From contig JAGTWJ010000013.1 of NCBI GenBank assembly GCA_020064725.1, positions 930,001-994,000 of the forward strand: a DNA stretch of 64,000 nt. Reading direction: 5' to 3'. This document shows, piece by piece, positions 12,079-24,025 of this stretch. The position numbers were made by a program, and so were the translations under genes. The DNA comes from Drechslerella dactyloides (lineage: Eukaryota; Ascomycota; Orbiliomycetes; Orbiliales; Orbiliaceae). Under the pieces are notes generated by a model. That model saw nothing but the letters and a program-made list of their open reading frames with translations. It searched no databases and had not been told where the DNA came from. The number at the start of each line of letters is the position of its first letter. Within the stretch, counting starts at the first letter, position 1.

Positions 12079-15000
12079 ATGGCACTGGTTGTGCCGAACC
12101 CGCCGGAACAACCGCGACGAGTGAAGGTCTACGAGCTGCGGAACAATGATTGGTTCGATAGAGGGACGGGGTACTGCACGGGGCAGGTGCTGAATGTAGG
12201 TGCCATTTTCCTCTCGGGGGAGCTTGCGGTGTTATCGGCGGGATGCACACGATCATGTGGAGGGGTGGGCGATGGTATTGGTGGATTGCACGCTGACGGC
12301 TGGGACCTTCCGTATAGGATGAACCGCACATACAAGTCAAATCCGAGGAGGAGGAGGACCGGCTACTGCTCGAGACGAGGATAGTGAAGGATGACGGCTA
12401 CCAGAAGCAGCAAGGTGAGCGCTACTTCAGCGGCACATGTTCAGCTACTAGTGGGACAGGTCTTGCTAACGGCGAATCATCTCGACAGAAACACTGATCG
12501 TCTGGACGGAGCCTAACGGAACTGATATGGCGCTGAGTTTCCAGGAGCCGGAAGGTTGCGCCGCGATATGGTTAGTGGACAATGTGCCTGTATGCTGGCA
12601 GGGCAGACTTGCTGAACCGAGATATCGCACAATAGGGATTTCGTCAGCCACGTACAGAATAGAATAATGTCCTTATCGAGCACTGGTACGTTACCAAACC
12701 CCGGAAGAAACGATGCGTGGGGAAGTTCACTCATAGGGCGACTAATGCAGATGACATTCTCTCCGACGACAACGAATCGATCCTGTATTCAGTCAAGCTG
12801 CCCAAACCCGAACTCAATATCCTATCGAGCATCGAGAACATGATGCACACGCTGACAATCAACTCGGCTGGCCGCGACTCGCTTGCGAAATTCATCATCA
12901 ACGAGGACTACATACCCAAGCTGGTGCCGCTGCTCGAGATGGCGGAGGACATGGAGATGCTGCCGGAGCTGTTTTCGCTGTGTCGGATTATGAAAATAAT
13001 CATTCTGCTGAACGATTCGACGATAATAGAGTATATCGTTACAGATGAGGTGGCAATGGGAGTCGTTGGGATACTGGAATGTGGGTGATTCTACGAGGTC
13101 ATTGAATTCAGAGGAGCGGCGGGTGCTAATGTTGCTTGACGATTGCTAGACGACCCCGACTTCCCGACACACAAGGCGAATCACCGGTCGTATCTCGCGG
13201 ACAACAGCAGGTTCAAGCAGGTGGTACCGATCGACGACCCCGACATCGAAAAGAAGATACACCAGACCTACCGGTTGCAGTACCTCAAGGATGTCGTGCT
13301 GGCTAGGATATTGGATGACCCGACCTTCTCCGTTCTCAACTCCCTCATCTTCTTCAACCAGGTCGACATTGTGCAGCACCTGCAGACCAACACGACGTTT
13401 CTAAAAGCCCTCTTCGACCTCTTCGCGTCGGACCCGCTGCCGCCGGAGGAAGTGCAGCGGCGGAAACACGGCGTCCAGTTCCTGCAGCAGTGCGCGTCGA
13501 TAGCGAAGAACCTGCAGGGGCCGAGCCGGTCGCAGCTGTACCAGAACCTGATTCAGCACGGCCTGTTCAGCGTGATCGAGTACGCGCTGCTGAACGGCGA
13601 CCCGGCGACCCGGATCGCGGGTACGGAGATACTAGTGTGCATGTTGGATAACGACTCCGGGATGATGCGTAACTTTATCTTCAAGCAGATACAGGAAAAG
13701 ACAAAGCCGCTGACGGACACGCTGATCGAGCTGCTTTTGAACGAGGAAGACCTGGGGGTTAAGGCGCAGGTTGCGGACGCGATCAAGGTGCTGTTGGACC
13801 CAAGCCAGGCGCAGCCGATGGAGGGGCTTGGGAAGGTTAGTGAGATGATGAATTCGATGACCGCTACGAGACGACCGCCTGAGGACCTGCCTACGGAAGT
13901 GTTTTTTTCGAACTATTACGACAAGAGCGCGAAACGACTGTTCAAGCCGTTGACGGACCTGGAGAAGAGGGCGCCCAGTATGTTTTTTTCCCCTTATTCG
14001 GTTGCTAGTTTGGTGTTGGAGGTGAACTTTCTGACGGTGTGATTTTTAGTTACATTTTTGTCGTCCCAAGAATCGGCGTTATATACACATTTGCTTGAGC
14101 TGTTGTGTTTCTTCGTCCGGCATCATTTGTTCCGGAACAAGTACTTTATCCTGAGCGAGAACATTGCGCCGAGGGTCGCGCAGCTGCTGTCGGCTCGGGA
14201 GAAATTCGTGCAGCTCGGTGAGTTCTACACTCCGTGATCGGTCGTTAGGGATGGTTGCTGATAGACTGGGTGGTATAGCGGCGTTGAAGTTCTTCAGGGC
14301 ATGCGTGCAGCTGAACGACGAGTTTTACAACCGCCAGCTGATCAAGAATAAGCTTCTGGAACCGATTCTGAACATCGTCATCGAGACGATGCCGAAGGAT
14401 AACTTGCTGAACTCGGCCTGTCTCGAATTTTTCGAGTTCATCAAGCGGGTTAGTTTTGGTCATGTTTTCTGGTAAAAACTCAGTCGCCGGATGCTAACGT
14501 GATTGTCCGGGAACTGTAGGAAGGGATAAAGTTGCTCATCACACACCTGGTCGAACAGTACCGCGACAAGCTGCAGTCCATCACCTACGTCGACACGTTC
14601 TCCTCGCTGATGGTCAAATACGACCAGCTGCACGACAAGACGGTCCCCTACAGCGCCGACGAGGACGCCACGCCCCGGAATTCCATGAACGGCGGGAAAC
14701 GCTGGGAAGGGCTGAAGGACCTGGATGCTGCTGAGGAAGAGTACTTTAACGGCTCGGACGACGACGAGGAGGTCGAGTACTCGGCGGTCGAGAACAGTCA
14801 GAAGCGGATCAAGACGGGTGGGAAGGCGGTGTTGGGGGTGTCGTCGTCCGCGAGTCCCGCGGCGAGCATCAAGAGTTTGGTGGACTATCCGGATGACGAC
14901 GACGTGATGGATACGGAGGACGCGGAGGGCGAGGCTGTCAAGGTTGATTCGAATAGTGTGTCGGCCGCCGCTTCGGATCCGGGGATCGAGAACTTGAACA

Positions 15001-15407
15001 TTGCCAGTAGAGCTAGCAGTGTCGGCGCGGACGGGGCGGTAGAAGACGGCAGTAGCGGGACGACGACGACGGCGGCGGCTGGGGCGGCGGCTGGCGACGA
15101 CCTTGTGATGGCGGGTTCGCTGCCGCCGACGCCTGACCGGCTGAGCGAAAAGCGGAGGAGAGAAGAGGAGGCGGAAGAGGACGGCATGGAACGGCTGCTG
15201 AGAAGCACGAAGAAACGGAGTCCGAGCGTTGGGAAGAAAGGCGGGGTGAGCAGTCCAAGTTCGACGCCGAGCGGCGGCGGTGGTGGTGGTGGCGGCGGCG
15301 GCAACGGGAAGAAGATTTCGATAAGCTTTGCGTCGAAGGGGGAGAACGGGAAGGGGAAGAAGGAGGATAAGAGGGAGGAGAAGGAAAAGGAGAAGGAGGA
15401 GGTGTAG
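12079..15407 (+). CDS. psy2: protein phosphatase 4 regulatory subunit 3 (PSY2/PP4R3/SMEK), 909 aa
   Basis: There are nine exons: 12079-12195, 12318-12414, 12489-12570, 12636-12685, 12751-13080, 13150-13977, 14050-14217, 14279-14448 and 14520-15407. All have GT-AG borders and consistent phases, and the sum is exactly 910 codons. The N-terminal about 120 residues (RRVKVYELRNNDWFDRGTG, then IVWTEPNGTDMALSFQEPEG) form the EVH1/PH-like domain of PP4R3. The SMK-1 region with Arm-like helices follows (for example LAKFIINEDYIPKLVPLLE, SLIFFNQVDIVQHLQ, FFRACVQLNDEFYNRQLI). The last about 250 residues are acidic, Ser-rich and Lys-rich, with a Gly run, and probably disordered. In yeast, Psy2 with Pph3 and Psy4 dephosphorylates gamma-H2A and Rad53 in checkpoint recovery. 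That role is known for the family and inferred here. Confidence 0.93.
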
Positions 15408-16321
15408 CTGGTATCTTCTACATTGTCCGCTCTTCTACTTTTCTCGTCAGCTCTCAACTGTGGTGCCAGCGGTATACTATCCGAGACGCCAAATCGACAT
15501 TCTGGATCCGCTGTCACCTGTGTAACGGCCGCTTCTTCTTCGTCATCCGAATGATGCTGCATGCATGCACGTACGCACGGAATCACGGCCTTCCTCAACC
15601 TATATCTTCGACGCTCCTCTCTCTTCTCTGTCATGTTTTTATTTCTTCATTCTTATATCTTTCCTTTTCGCTCTCTGCTGCTGGGACCTGGTACAACCCT
15701 CTGAAAGACGGGCATCGCGAATATGGCGTTTTTGACAGTGCTGTTTCTATTATTACACTCCGATTTTTCCCCCTTCCTTCGATATATTATCTTTTTTTTT
15801 TTTACTCTTTCACTTTGACTTTCTTTTTTTATACTTGTGGTATATTATAATTGTGGGTTTTCTTTATTACAGATACTAAGTTAGGTTGTACGTTGCCTCT
15901 TGAGGTTTTTTTACATTGACCGACTTTGCGAGATATGGATATCTTATATCTTAGTTTTACATTTCTCTCTGGATTAATTATCGTACGCGTATACGGTGGA
16001 CTACTTCGCTTTAATTTATAGACGTGACGTGCGAGACCAGTGTATGTCATGCATGCATATATACGAGACTGGGGCATGTTGTGATGTACATATTCCGTCG
16101 ACGACGCGTATATAAGCCCTGTATTAGCGGACTGGAGGTTTAAAACAAGGCGACCATCTGGTCTTGTATTCACAAGGTATCTTGTACACATAGCAAAATA
16201 TATACTGGTCTCCTCTGGGGGCCTTTCAAAAAAAAAACAAATATACAGCTCGCACGCCGCTCCGCCATCCATGGCTTGAAGGATCGGAGGTGCACATAAT
16301 GCAGACACCAGACAACAAAGT
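15408..16321. other. convergent 3' spacer
   Basis: This spacer lies between the 3' ends of PSY2 (plus) and the mitoribosomal gene (minus). It is T-rich at 15600-15900, including a T run near 15790, and AT-rich after that. It is expected to hold both polyadenylation regions. No gene is seen. Confidence 0.4.
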
Positions 16322-17726
16322 CTAGACGACCACCCTCGTCGGTATCTTGACGACGCCCCGCTTCCGGTCGTCGTGCGGCACGCCATACCGGAATCCCACG
16401 TGGCCCGTCACCGCAGGCTTCAGCCGGAACTCGAACCGGTCCGTCTCCACCACCGTCTCCGCCGCCTTCTTCGCCGCAACGCGCGCCTGCTTCTCCTGCG
16501 CCGCTTTAAACTCTGCTTCCTCGCGCTGCCGCTCGACTTCAACCATCTCCTCAATGTTCTTGCCCTGGAGCCGCATGCGCTCGACCTCGATGAGCTCGCT
16601 GTGCGGCATGCGCTGGTCGGCGGGCAGGATGCCCAGCGCTGCGCCGGCGTCCTTGCGGGAGAAGGGCATGGATTCCGGGACGGCGAGGAAGAGCTGGTTG
16701 TTCGTGGCCGGGTGGATGCGCATGTCTGTGATTGATTCGTGCTGCGGGAGGGCTTTCCATTGGCTGACGGGCATGAGGGCGTGCACGCGGTTTTGCATCG
16801 CGGTGCAGAGGGGGCGGTTCTAGGCGGTGCCCGGTCACAGCGGTTAGCAGGCATGTCGCCATGTGGATGGAGTGAGTTGTGTGGATTTGGAAGGATATTT
16901 AGTTTGATATCAGACTGTTGGGACCCATAGTTTATAACCATGTTTGAGTCTTATAGACTAATCGAATATATTTTTTGAATGGAATCATCATGGAAGAAGA
17001 GAATGCATGGTGCAGTTAGGTAGAAGAAGGTGTATAGGAGTGTCAATGGCTCACCTGCTCTCCCCACATGCGTTCGATCTCCTTCATCCGGACGACGGCA
17101 GCCACACGCTCCAGCTCGCAGTTCAGTTCGGCAGACACGCGACGGACGGACCGTCCGGCCTTGATGCGTAAGTATATCTGCTCTCTGAATTCCGTGGATA
17201 TGACGGGATGCGCCTGGAAGGACGGGTTTGTTGGAAACGGCGAGAGTGACATCTCGGTCATCGCCCGCTCCCAGTCTACCTCGTCTGCCTTTGGCCGCTT
17301 GGCCCGCTTTGGGCCGTCGATGATGTTGCCTTGTTCGTCAAACTCGCGCTTTGGCGTGCTGCCGCTCGTTCCTTTTAATGTGGGTAGCGGCTGCGGTTTG
17401 TAGGACATGTAGGTGGGGATGTTGCGGAGCGGGGCGGGGTTGTTGAGCAGCGGGGCGACATCGCGCATCCATTCGATGAAGCCATTGCGGCGGCCGGGGG
17501 TCTTCACGAACTCGCGGTAGCGGCTGCTGGCAGCAGCCGGCTTGGAGGTTGAGAATTGCCGGGAGGAAGAAGACGGGGGGTGTGAAGGGTTCCGTGAGAG
17601 GGCGAGGAGGGAGTTGCGGAGAGGTAGAGGGAGGAGGAAAGGGAGGAGCGGGGAGTCCGAGGCGATGAATTGAGGGATCACATTGCCAGTGGAGGTGAGG
17701 CTTGAAGGCCGTAACCGCGGCGGCAT
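16322..17726 (-). CDS. mitochondrial small-subunit ribosomal protein, MRPS35/Bot1 type, 389 aa
   Basis: There are two exons on the minus strand, 17726-17055 and 16819-16322. The donor is GAGCAG|GTGAGC, the acceptor CCTAG|AACCGC, and the phase is 0. The N-terminus (MPPRLRPSSL) followed by RQFSTSKPAAASSRYREF near residue 70 is a typical fungal mitochondrial presequence with cleavage region. The core has GFIEWMRDVAPLLNN, STEFREQIYLRIKAGRSVRR and VRMKEIERMW. The second exon has a Glu/Lys-rich coiled helix, then FRYGVPHDDRKRG near the end. This pattern matches the eukaryotic mitochondrial regulator family (fission yeast Bot1, budding yeast Mrps35), a mitoribosome small-subunit component needed for mitochondrial translation. 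The frame is open 44 codons upstream, but the chosen ATG places the presequence at the N-terminus. Confidence 0.82.
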
Positions 17727-19899
17727 GGTCGGATTGTGGACGACGCCGCGGTTGTTTTTCGTCGACGTCGAAGGAGGGTGGGAAGGAAGGAGAAGAGAAG
17801 AGGTTGAAGTTGAGCGCAAGGTTGTGAATAAAATTCTGAGGTCTTGGCGACAAGCCAATGAAAGTTATTCTGCGTTGCAGGCGACGTTGGCGGCCCGAAC
17901 ACGCAACGCAGCGGCGTCATCCGCGCCTTCGATCGTACGAGACCGGGTCAAGTTCAACGTCAATGACCATGTCTTCCAACTTCAAATCAACTCTCGGCTG
18001 GATACGTCGTTTTTGCAACCTGCCACATGCCATTTCAAAAGCCCGACAATCAATGGCCGAATGCCATCCTGACTACTTGCGCCTCAGTTCCACCAGGCTT
18101 CACACGGACATTGCAGCCTCGCAAAGGTGCTGCGACGCGATCTAGCGAGGGCGTGCATCAATGCACCTGACTGGCCATGACACATCCCTGTAAGCAGGTT
18201 TTGATTATTCATCCTGAGGAAATGGGCATTGGGGCATCATCAAGCCCTCTTGAGAGGTCGATGACGCTGGCATCTCGCGGTTTATCTCCCGTTTCAATTC
18301 TGATATCTCGTCCAGCATCTCAGACCGGTGGCTAAAGTGCCACATCAAGCAGGTCGGCAGGGAGATCGCAAGGGTGCTTCGACGGTTGGAGGTGTTATAA
18401 ATACATTCTATGGCGTGTGTCGCTGGCTTGTCGATGGTACATCTGCCAAAGAGCTATAGCGTGATGATGGCTCGCTTCTAGCCTATGCAGTTGTCTCGAC
18501 TTGGACTGGAGTTCCCATGATTGAAATATTCGACACCAATGCATGGCGAGCATGATGCGTCGTCCGCCGTTTCGCTGAACACCAATGATTACGATATCGA
18601 GATATCAACGGCTGTTGCCGGTTTGCAGCCGACTCTTCAGCGTGGCATCAGCTTGGTCTGTGAATTCAGTGCCGTGGAGAGGTCCGTTCGAGTTTACAGC
18701 GCTCTTCGGAATGCGATCTGTGGATACAATCCTATCTGTGAACATTAATGCCGTCAGGATGTTCGCTCATAAGCCAACCGGCTGAAAATGCAGCCCTTGA
18801 CTAGTCCTATTCAAGACCCCTGTCAAAGGACCGCGTTTCATAGACATGTCAATTTTACAACGCTGCATGTGCGCAGGACGGCGGACATATATGCCATGCG
18901 GCTCGCTGGATCGAGAGCTCGGATCGTGGCTTTCAAAGGCATCGTTTAGTGCGACGCCCGCGCCCTCCAGCATTCATGCTGTGCAACTGTGGCTGGCCGC
19001 CATTGATGCTATTGCTGGGGGCAGCAGCGGATCGCAACTTCTGCGACTGTAGTGCGCAAACTGAGGGGCTGTCGGTAGCTGGATTATTCATGCTCCAGCT
19101 CCTGGGTTTTCGTTCCCGCCTCTATGGCACTCCGTGGAATCTTGGCGAACTTTAGGAAACGAAAAAAACAGGCACGTCGGCGAAAATGATTCGTAGTCAT
19201 TGCGCGCCAAGCGCTAACATCATGCATACTGACAGGTGCTAAGGATGGCCAGCTGAGGATCCGGTGCGCTGCACCACTGGTGCTGGAATATAAACGGTTG
19301 CTGGATGCGGTCGGCAATGTTATCCTATTCACTATTGGGCCTCAATACCACCGCGCTCAACCGCGATGATGACATGCAGCGTGTCCAGAAATATCTACGA
19401 ACCCATGTTCATGTGCCTGGATGAGCTAACAAGCAGGATGATTGGAAACAAAGCTCTCGCCCGACCTTGCTTGATGAGCTTTTTTTCATCCTGCTGGTCT
19501 CGGTGTTAATAGCTGGGAGGATGGCGGTATAGTAGCTGTAGTTGCTGCTATATTAAAGGCAATTTGCTCGCCCGCCGAGGCCCCAGAAGGAGGCTTCTGG
19601 GCCTATTATTCTCTTGATTGCGTACAACATTTCAAGCTTTAGCTGTATGCCCAGATTTTGTGATAATTAGACTTGGGACGACCTGACCAAGTGCAATTCT
19701 CCACGATTCGATATTCACCGGCGACAAGCGCATTATAACAACCCTCAAATCGTTTTCAATTATAATATCATCGTTAGTTGATATTTCGGAGACCTTGATC
19801 AAACGATACGAGAGGCTCGGGATTGGATTGGAGCTGTGGAATTGGCCAATCCATCGAAAACATATCAGCATTCCACAACTGAATTGATACAACGGAAGG
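17727..19899. other. divergent spacer, no supported gene
   Basis: These are about 2.2 kb between two divergently transcribed genes. Short frames (for example 17683-18072 and 18846-19052) have no domain or splice structure that I can support. The first part holds the promoter of the mitoribosomal gene, and the last part holds the promoter of the membrane-protein gene. Nothing else is seen. Confidence 0.4.
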
Positions 19900-21417
19900 A
19901 TGCCTTTCACCGGCTTACCAGAAGGAGCAAAATATGCGTGAGTCGAAAACCAGCGCATTGTCGATAGCCCAAGAAAATCTGGGTCCTTGTACTGACGGAA
20001 TTGAATTTTAGGATAATTGGCTGCCTGTTGGGGGCCGGCGCGATTTTACTCTTTCTCATGACGTACATGTGGCTCAGAAGGAGGTAGGTTCTAGAGAGCT
20101 CTGACCTCTTGCTATTCACGTAACAAGTAAATACTGATAGAAGCTCAAATGGATAGGAAGGTCAATACAGAATGGAGGGTACGAGGCATTGGCCTTCAAA
20201 CGTATAGATTTCAGTTCAGCGCAGTTATAGATTAGCTAACTGTCCAATAGACTACCGACGAAAAGACCATCGAGGAAGTCGTTATTTTCGATTCCAAAAG
20301 CGAGCTCGATCTACCACGGACGAAACGATTGACCATCAGCGGGCCGCTCAAAGCTCTAGAACTGGAAGAAGAGTACAAACGCACCGCGAGCATGATACCA
20401 GCCCGCGGGGTTGCCAGGCTGCATCCCTCGATGTTGCCGATACACGTCGAAAGAGACGAAAGGGAAAGGGGCCCGTCAGTCCTAAAAAACGTCCCCAAGG
20501 CAGTCCATCTTAGGCCGCCCGTGGAGCCGAAGCCTGCGAAAATACACGAGCGGAACAGAACCGGCCCGAACGTCAATGTCCCGACGCCGAAGCCAGCCTC
20601 CAAGCCGACTCCAGCTCCCACTGCTGCCGCAAGGGCTGCGCAAGCTGCAGCTGCTATACCCATCGACTCGCCGTCCATCTACTCGCCCATAGAGCTACCC
20701 GATGACGCCATGCAGAACCCGTTCCAATCGCTACACGAGCAGCTGGCGGACATATCCAATGCGCTCAACACCTCGCTCGATACCCCCCTCGGTAGCCCCA
20801 CCGACGACGACCCCTCCTACGTCCGCGCTCCGAGACTATACAAGCCGCCAAGTATGGCATTCGGCCATCCTGAGCTCCCACAGCCGCCATCGACTCCGCG
20901 TAGGAAATCCAAATCCGTCGGGCGGAAGCGGTCCGTTTCAGTACAGGACACCGCGGCGCTCCTCCGCATGTCGTCAGCGTCGGCCGCCAGCTCGAGACGC
21001 AGGAGCCGGCGCGGCGATCGCTCGTCGACGCAGAGCGAGTGGATGGACACGCTTACCATCATCGACGACGGGCACGACCTCAGCTCTCAGCTATCCGGAT
21101 CATCCATATCCGATTCCGAGCTCTTCCCGCAGGAGACGCAGTCGGAGCCAGAGCCGGATACCAAGTCCGAGCCGGAGTCGCATCCCGCGGGCTCGTCGTC
21201 GCAGCATCTGCTTGTGCCAAGGGCGAGCACGAAGCGGAGCCGGAGCCCGAAGCAGCTGCCGCGGAATCGGACGCTGTTAGGCGGCACGATGACGTCGAAT
21301 AATACTGCGTGGAATAACACGGTTATCGCGGAGCAGATGGCGAGTATCAAATATAGTACGAGGCGGAGCAAGTCGCCGCCAAAGGGCCCGGGCAGCGACA
21401 AGTCGGACGGTTGGTGA
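19900..21417 (+). CDS. single-pass membrane protein with long Ser/Pro-rich tail, 432 aa
   Basis: Four exons are read as 19900-19937, 20012-20083, 20157-20178 and 20251-21417. Their sum is exactly 433 codons. The short exons are set by phase: the joined reading gives a 12-residue N-terminus, one hydrophobic helix (residues about 14-33, AIIGCLLGAGAILLFLMTYM), then the basic stop-transfer WLRRRK. The remaining about 395 residues lack hydrophobic segments and are rich in Ser, Pro and Lys, with acidic stretches and many SP, TP and RRS sites. This predicts a short outside and a long disordered cytosolic part. The third exon is only 22 nt, so its boundaries are the weakest point. I do not recognise the family. 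Confidence 0.65.
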
Positions 21418-21765
21418 GACTGAAACTGGAGAGGATGCGCACGATCGATCGGGTCGTGAGAGATGTTTTTATGTGATTATGGTATATTTACGAATTTTGA
21501 TTATGATTCAAGGATGCTTATTATATGCGCGTCTATAGATGTCTACAATATTTTGCAACATTAATATTTTATAAATTGCGATCTATATGTTATCTACACG
21601 GGAGGTTTAATCACAGTTCTCAAGAAATGGCGGATGCCAAGATTCTTGAGGTTGATAGACGTCTGTACGGTATGAGCGAATTTGTGCAACGTGCTCGGAA
21701 ATGCCTCAATTTCGCCTTATGGCTTAGATACGCCAAAAGAGGCCACGGTCTTCATCAATCAACAA
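21418..21765. other. spacer
   Basis: These are 348 bases between the membrane-protein gene and the tRNA gene. They are AT-rich around 21480-21600. No gene is seen. Confidence 0.35.
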
Positions 21766-21858
21766 GCGTTTGTGGTTTAGTGGTAAAATTCATCGTTGCC
21801 ATCTTCCGAAAGGTCGAGCAACATCGATGAGCCCCGGGTTCGATTCCCGGCAGACGCA
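21766..21858 (+). tRNA. tRNA-Gly (GCC) with intron
   Basis: The sequence folds as a cloverleaf. The acceptor arms GCGTTTG (21766-21772) and CAGACGC (21851-21857) pair, followed by discriminator A. The D-arm contains TTTAGTGGTAAAA, the anticodon stem is CATCG/CGATG, and the T-arm is CCCGGGTTCGATTCCCGG, which carries the B box. The anticodon GCC is at 21798-21800. A canonical nuclear intron of about 22 nt (21802-21823) follows the base 3' of the anticodon. The CCA end is not encoded. T-runs at 21874-21877 and 21893-21898 can serve as the Pol III terminator. Confidence 0.93.
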
Positions 21859-22367
21859 TCAGAAAAGCATTTCTTTTGCATTTCTTTTGCAGTTTTTTGT
21901 TTAGTTTTTTTTGCCGATAATGTCTCCTGCCTCTTTTGGAGAGAAGGTATTGAGTATAGGGTTTCTGTCAAGAATGAGAAGGGATTCTCGAACGGGAAGG
22001 CTGGGTCTTAGGATCCAGGTTCAAGCGTTGTATATGCATGACTTGCGGGTCTAGATTGGTTATAGCGTGTCGCCTTATGTTATCTACGATCCCTTTAACT
22101 CAAATCTAGCATATAGCATACATGGACGGTGAGACGACGTTAAACGATAAAACCATATATGCATAATCCAATGCTAGTCGGCGGCTGGCCCCGAGACTAA
22201 TCCAATGCTAAACTTGTGCATGCATAAATATACGAATACTCAAGATCCGTACGCCAACTGCGCCAGCACTTGAAACACGTTGAATGCCAATTTAGGCTAG
22301 ATATTACTAATTGAGTACTTTAAGCACTTGATTCGTAGATATCGAGGGGTTCGAGCCATCGTAGCGA
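21859..22367. other. spacer downstream of tRNA-Gly
   Basis: The first 50 bases hold two near-copies of CATTTCTTTTGC and T-runs that suit Pol III termination. The rest is AT-rich and has the 3' end of the MscL-type gene (minus strand) at its right edge. Nothing else is seen. Confidence 0.4.
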
Positions 22368-23152
22368 TTATTCGTGGTTGCTCATATTGCTGCCATCCTG
22401 CCAGCTGGTGCAGAAGGGACAACGCTTCGCGCTGGCTGAAATGTCCTTGCGGCAGACGGGGCACTTTATCTGGTACTTTATGACGACGTCGCGGGAGAGC
22501 AGCTGGTAGATCTGACCGAGGGTGTAGAGCGTCACGCCGAGGATGAAGAACTGGATTAGCTTTTCTAGGAAGTTTCTGTAGTGTCGCAAGTGTTATATTA
22601 GCGTCAACATCCATCATCGGTGCGTTCAAAATGTTTGCATGTATGCAGGGGTTGGGTCGGTGTTGCCGGCGGACGCACCCATAGTTCCAAGTGATGGCTC
22701 CGTCGTCTTGCGCCTGCTGGAATGTATTGTAATGCGCAGTGGCATTTTGGCCGTGTCGCAGGACGAGGAAGTTTTCCCCAAAGTTCTGGTTCGTGAGCAG
22801 GGAAATCGGCGGGAGGATGATGTCGGCGACGAGCGAGTTTACGACGGACGTGAACGAAGACGCGATACTGTTGCGGTTTGATTAGCGACCATCGTGCGAT
22901 GACGTAACACAGAATTACAAGGTTCATTGATGTCGGGAAGCATTTCTTACATCAGACCGATTGCGATCTCGAGAACGTTATCGCGGAGTATGAAGTCTAT
23001 ACAGCGACCGGCGCGGCCGTGAGCACGTGCTTGATTCGGAGAATCCGTTATCTCAGTGGATACGCACCCCTAAAGCCAGTCCAGACGGAACCGACGCGCC
23101 GGACGGCGTTCCGGCCGCGGTTGAGCAGCGGCATGTTTTCGACGTCGGGCAT
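22368..23152 (-). CDS. mscL: MscL-type large-conductance mechanosensitive channel, 175 aa
   Basis: There are four exons on the minus strand: 23152-23068, 22996-22951, 22867-22679 and 22575-22368. All have GT-AG borders, and the sum is 176 codons. The N-terminal half holds FILRDNVLEIAIGLIIASSF then VVNSLVADIILPPISLL, the TM1 pore helix pattern of MscL (bacterial consensus around AxGxxxGxxF...IMP). TM2 is LIQFFILGVTLYTLGQIY near residues 113-130. A soluble loop of about 50 residues connects them. The C-terminus carries CPVC (145-148) and CPFC (159-162), a zinc-ribbon-like pair instead of the usual amphipathic bundle. MscL opens in response to membrane tension and protects bacteria from osmotic downshock. 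The family is bacterial in origin, but homologues occur in fungi. The subcellular membrane is not predictable here. Confidence 0.87.
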
Positions 23153-23830
23153 CGTGAGCGAATTATCGACGGCGTTGCAATAGGGTGTAATGTGTTTGGA
23201 GAAATCTGGATGAGGCGATCTGGTCCGGCTGTGATGGTCTGGATGCAAAGTCACGCACGGTCATGGGACATCAGACGAAAATATATACATGCGAAGTAAC
23301 AGGCCAGAATCCCACGGCTGGCCGGAATCGGTTTGGGATGACGACATGGAATGGCCCACACAGAAAACGGCGATTGGGCTGCGGGCGCAGCGGTGGAGGC
23401 GTTTAGACGTCTAAACTGACAGCCGGTGTTGGCTGGTTCTGGGTTAGGCTGTCTTTGCCGACGAGGTGCTGGCAGGGTTTATAGATTGCGATAGCTATCG
23501 CACGTGCACTGGAGAGTACGCTCGCAGTTCATCGAATTCAAATCGCTGATCGATATGTATGTCTCATATTACTATCAAGGTACCACGATGCATTCTATTT
23601 GAGATATTGGTGGGGGTTGCGCGTGGATATTTGAGAGCTCTCGGACGACACGGCATTATGTCTTGATGTGGGCTCGGTGCATCCAACAATAGAAGCGAGC
23701 GATTAATGAACGTGACGTAGGCTGGATGTTTATGTCGTACAGGGCGAGAAAGGAACGTGTCCATGAGGGTGTGGTTACTACCAACGGGCTTGGTTAGGTG
23801 CATGCGCAAGCTGGCCGATAAGGTTGTGGA
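23153..23830. other. spacer between MscL gene and U6 gene
   Basis: There is no supported gene. A minus-strand frame at 23564-23842 lacks recognisable features. The region must hold the promoter of the MscL-type gene and the upstream elements of the U6 gene. Confidence 0.35.
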
Positions 23831-23836
23831 TATAGT
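23831..23836 (+). promoter_or_regulatory. TATA-like element of the U6 gene
   Basis: ATATAG lies about 30 bases upstream of the proposed U6 5' end. Fungal U6 genes use an upstream TATA together with a B box. The assignment rests on spacing. Confidence 0.45.
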
Positions 23837-23890
23837 GTGCAAGCTGGATAGCTAATATTTGACCTTCGGGTCACATGGTCAATTTGAAAG

Positions 23891-23957
23891 TAAGTTATCA
23901 GCCCTGCCAAGAGGTCCCGGGTTCGAACCTGATCACTAACGTTTCTTCCCTCACAGC
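23891..23957 (+). other. spliceosomal-type intron inside U6
   Basis: This intron is 67 nt. The donor is GTAAGT (23891-23896), the branch-like motif CACTAAC lies at 23935-23941, a pyrimidine tract follows, and the acceptor is CAG at 23955-23957. It interrupts U6 four bases 5' of ACAGAGA. It also carries the B-box-like sequence annotated separately. Confidence 0.88.
23921..23930 (+). promoter_or_regulatory. Pol III B box within the U6 intron
   Basis: GGTTCGAACC matches the B-box consensus GGTTCGANNCC, the TFIIIC site. It lies inside the U6 intron about 60 bases from the transcript start, so the promoter element would be transcribed but absent from mature U6. An intronic B box of this kind is known in the fission yeast U6 gene. 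Confidence 0.75.
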
Positions 23958-24025
23958 GATACAGAGAAGATTAGCATGGCCCCTGCACTAAGGATGACAC
24001 GCTTCAACAAAGAGTAGCTAAAAGT

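Noticed and set aside
14885..15634. 249-codon minus-strand frame opposite the PSY2 3' end
   Set aside because: It mirrors the low-complexity Ser/Glu/Gly coding sequence of PSY2 on the other strand.
22340..22356. B-box-like GGGGTTCGAGCC as a tRNA or Pol III gene
   Set aside because: No A box, no cloverleaf and no terminator in the right place. It lies just beyond the 3' end of the MscL-type gene.
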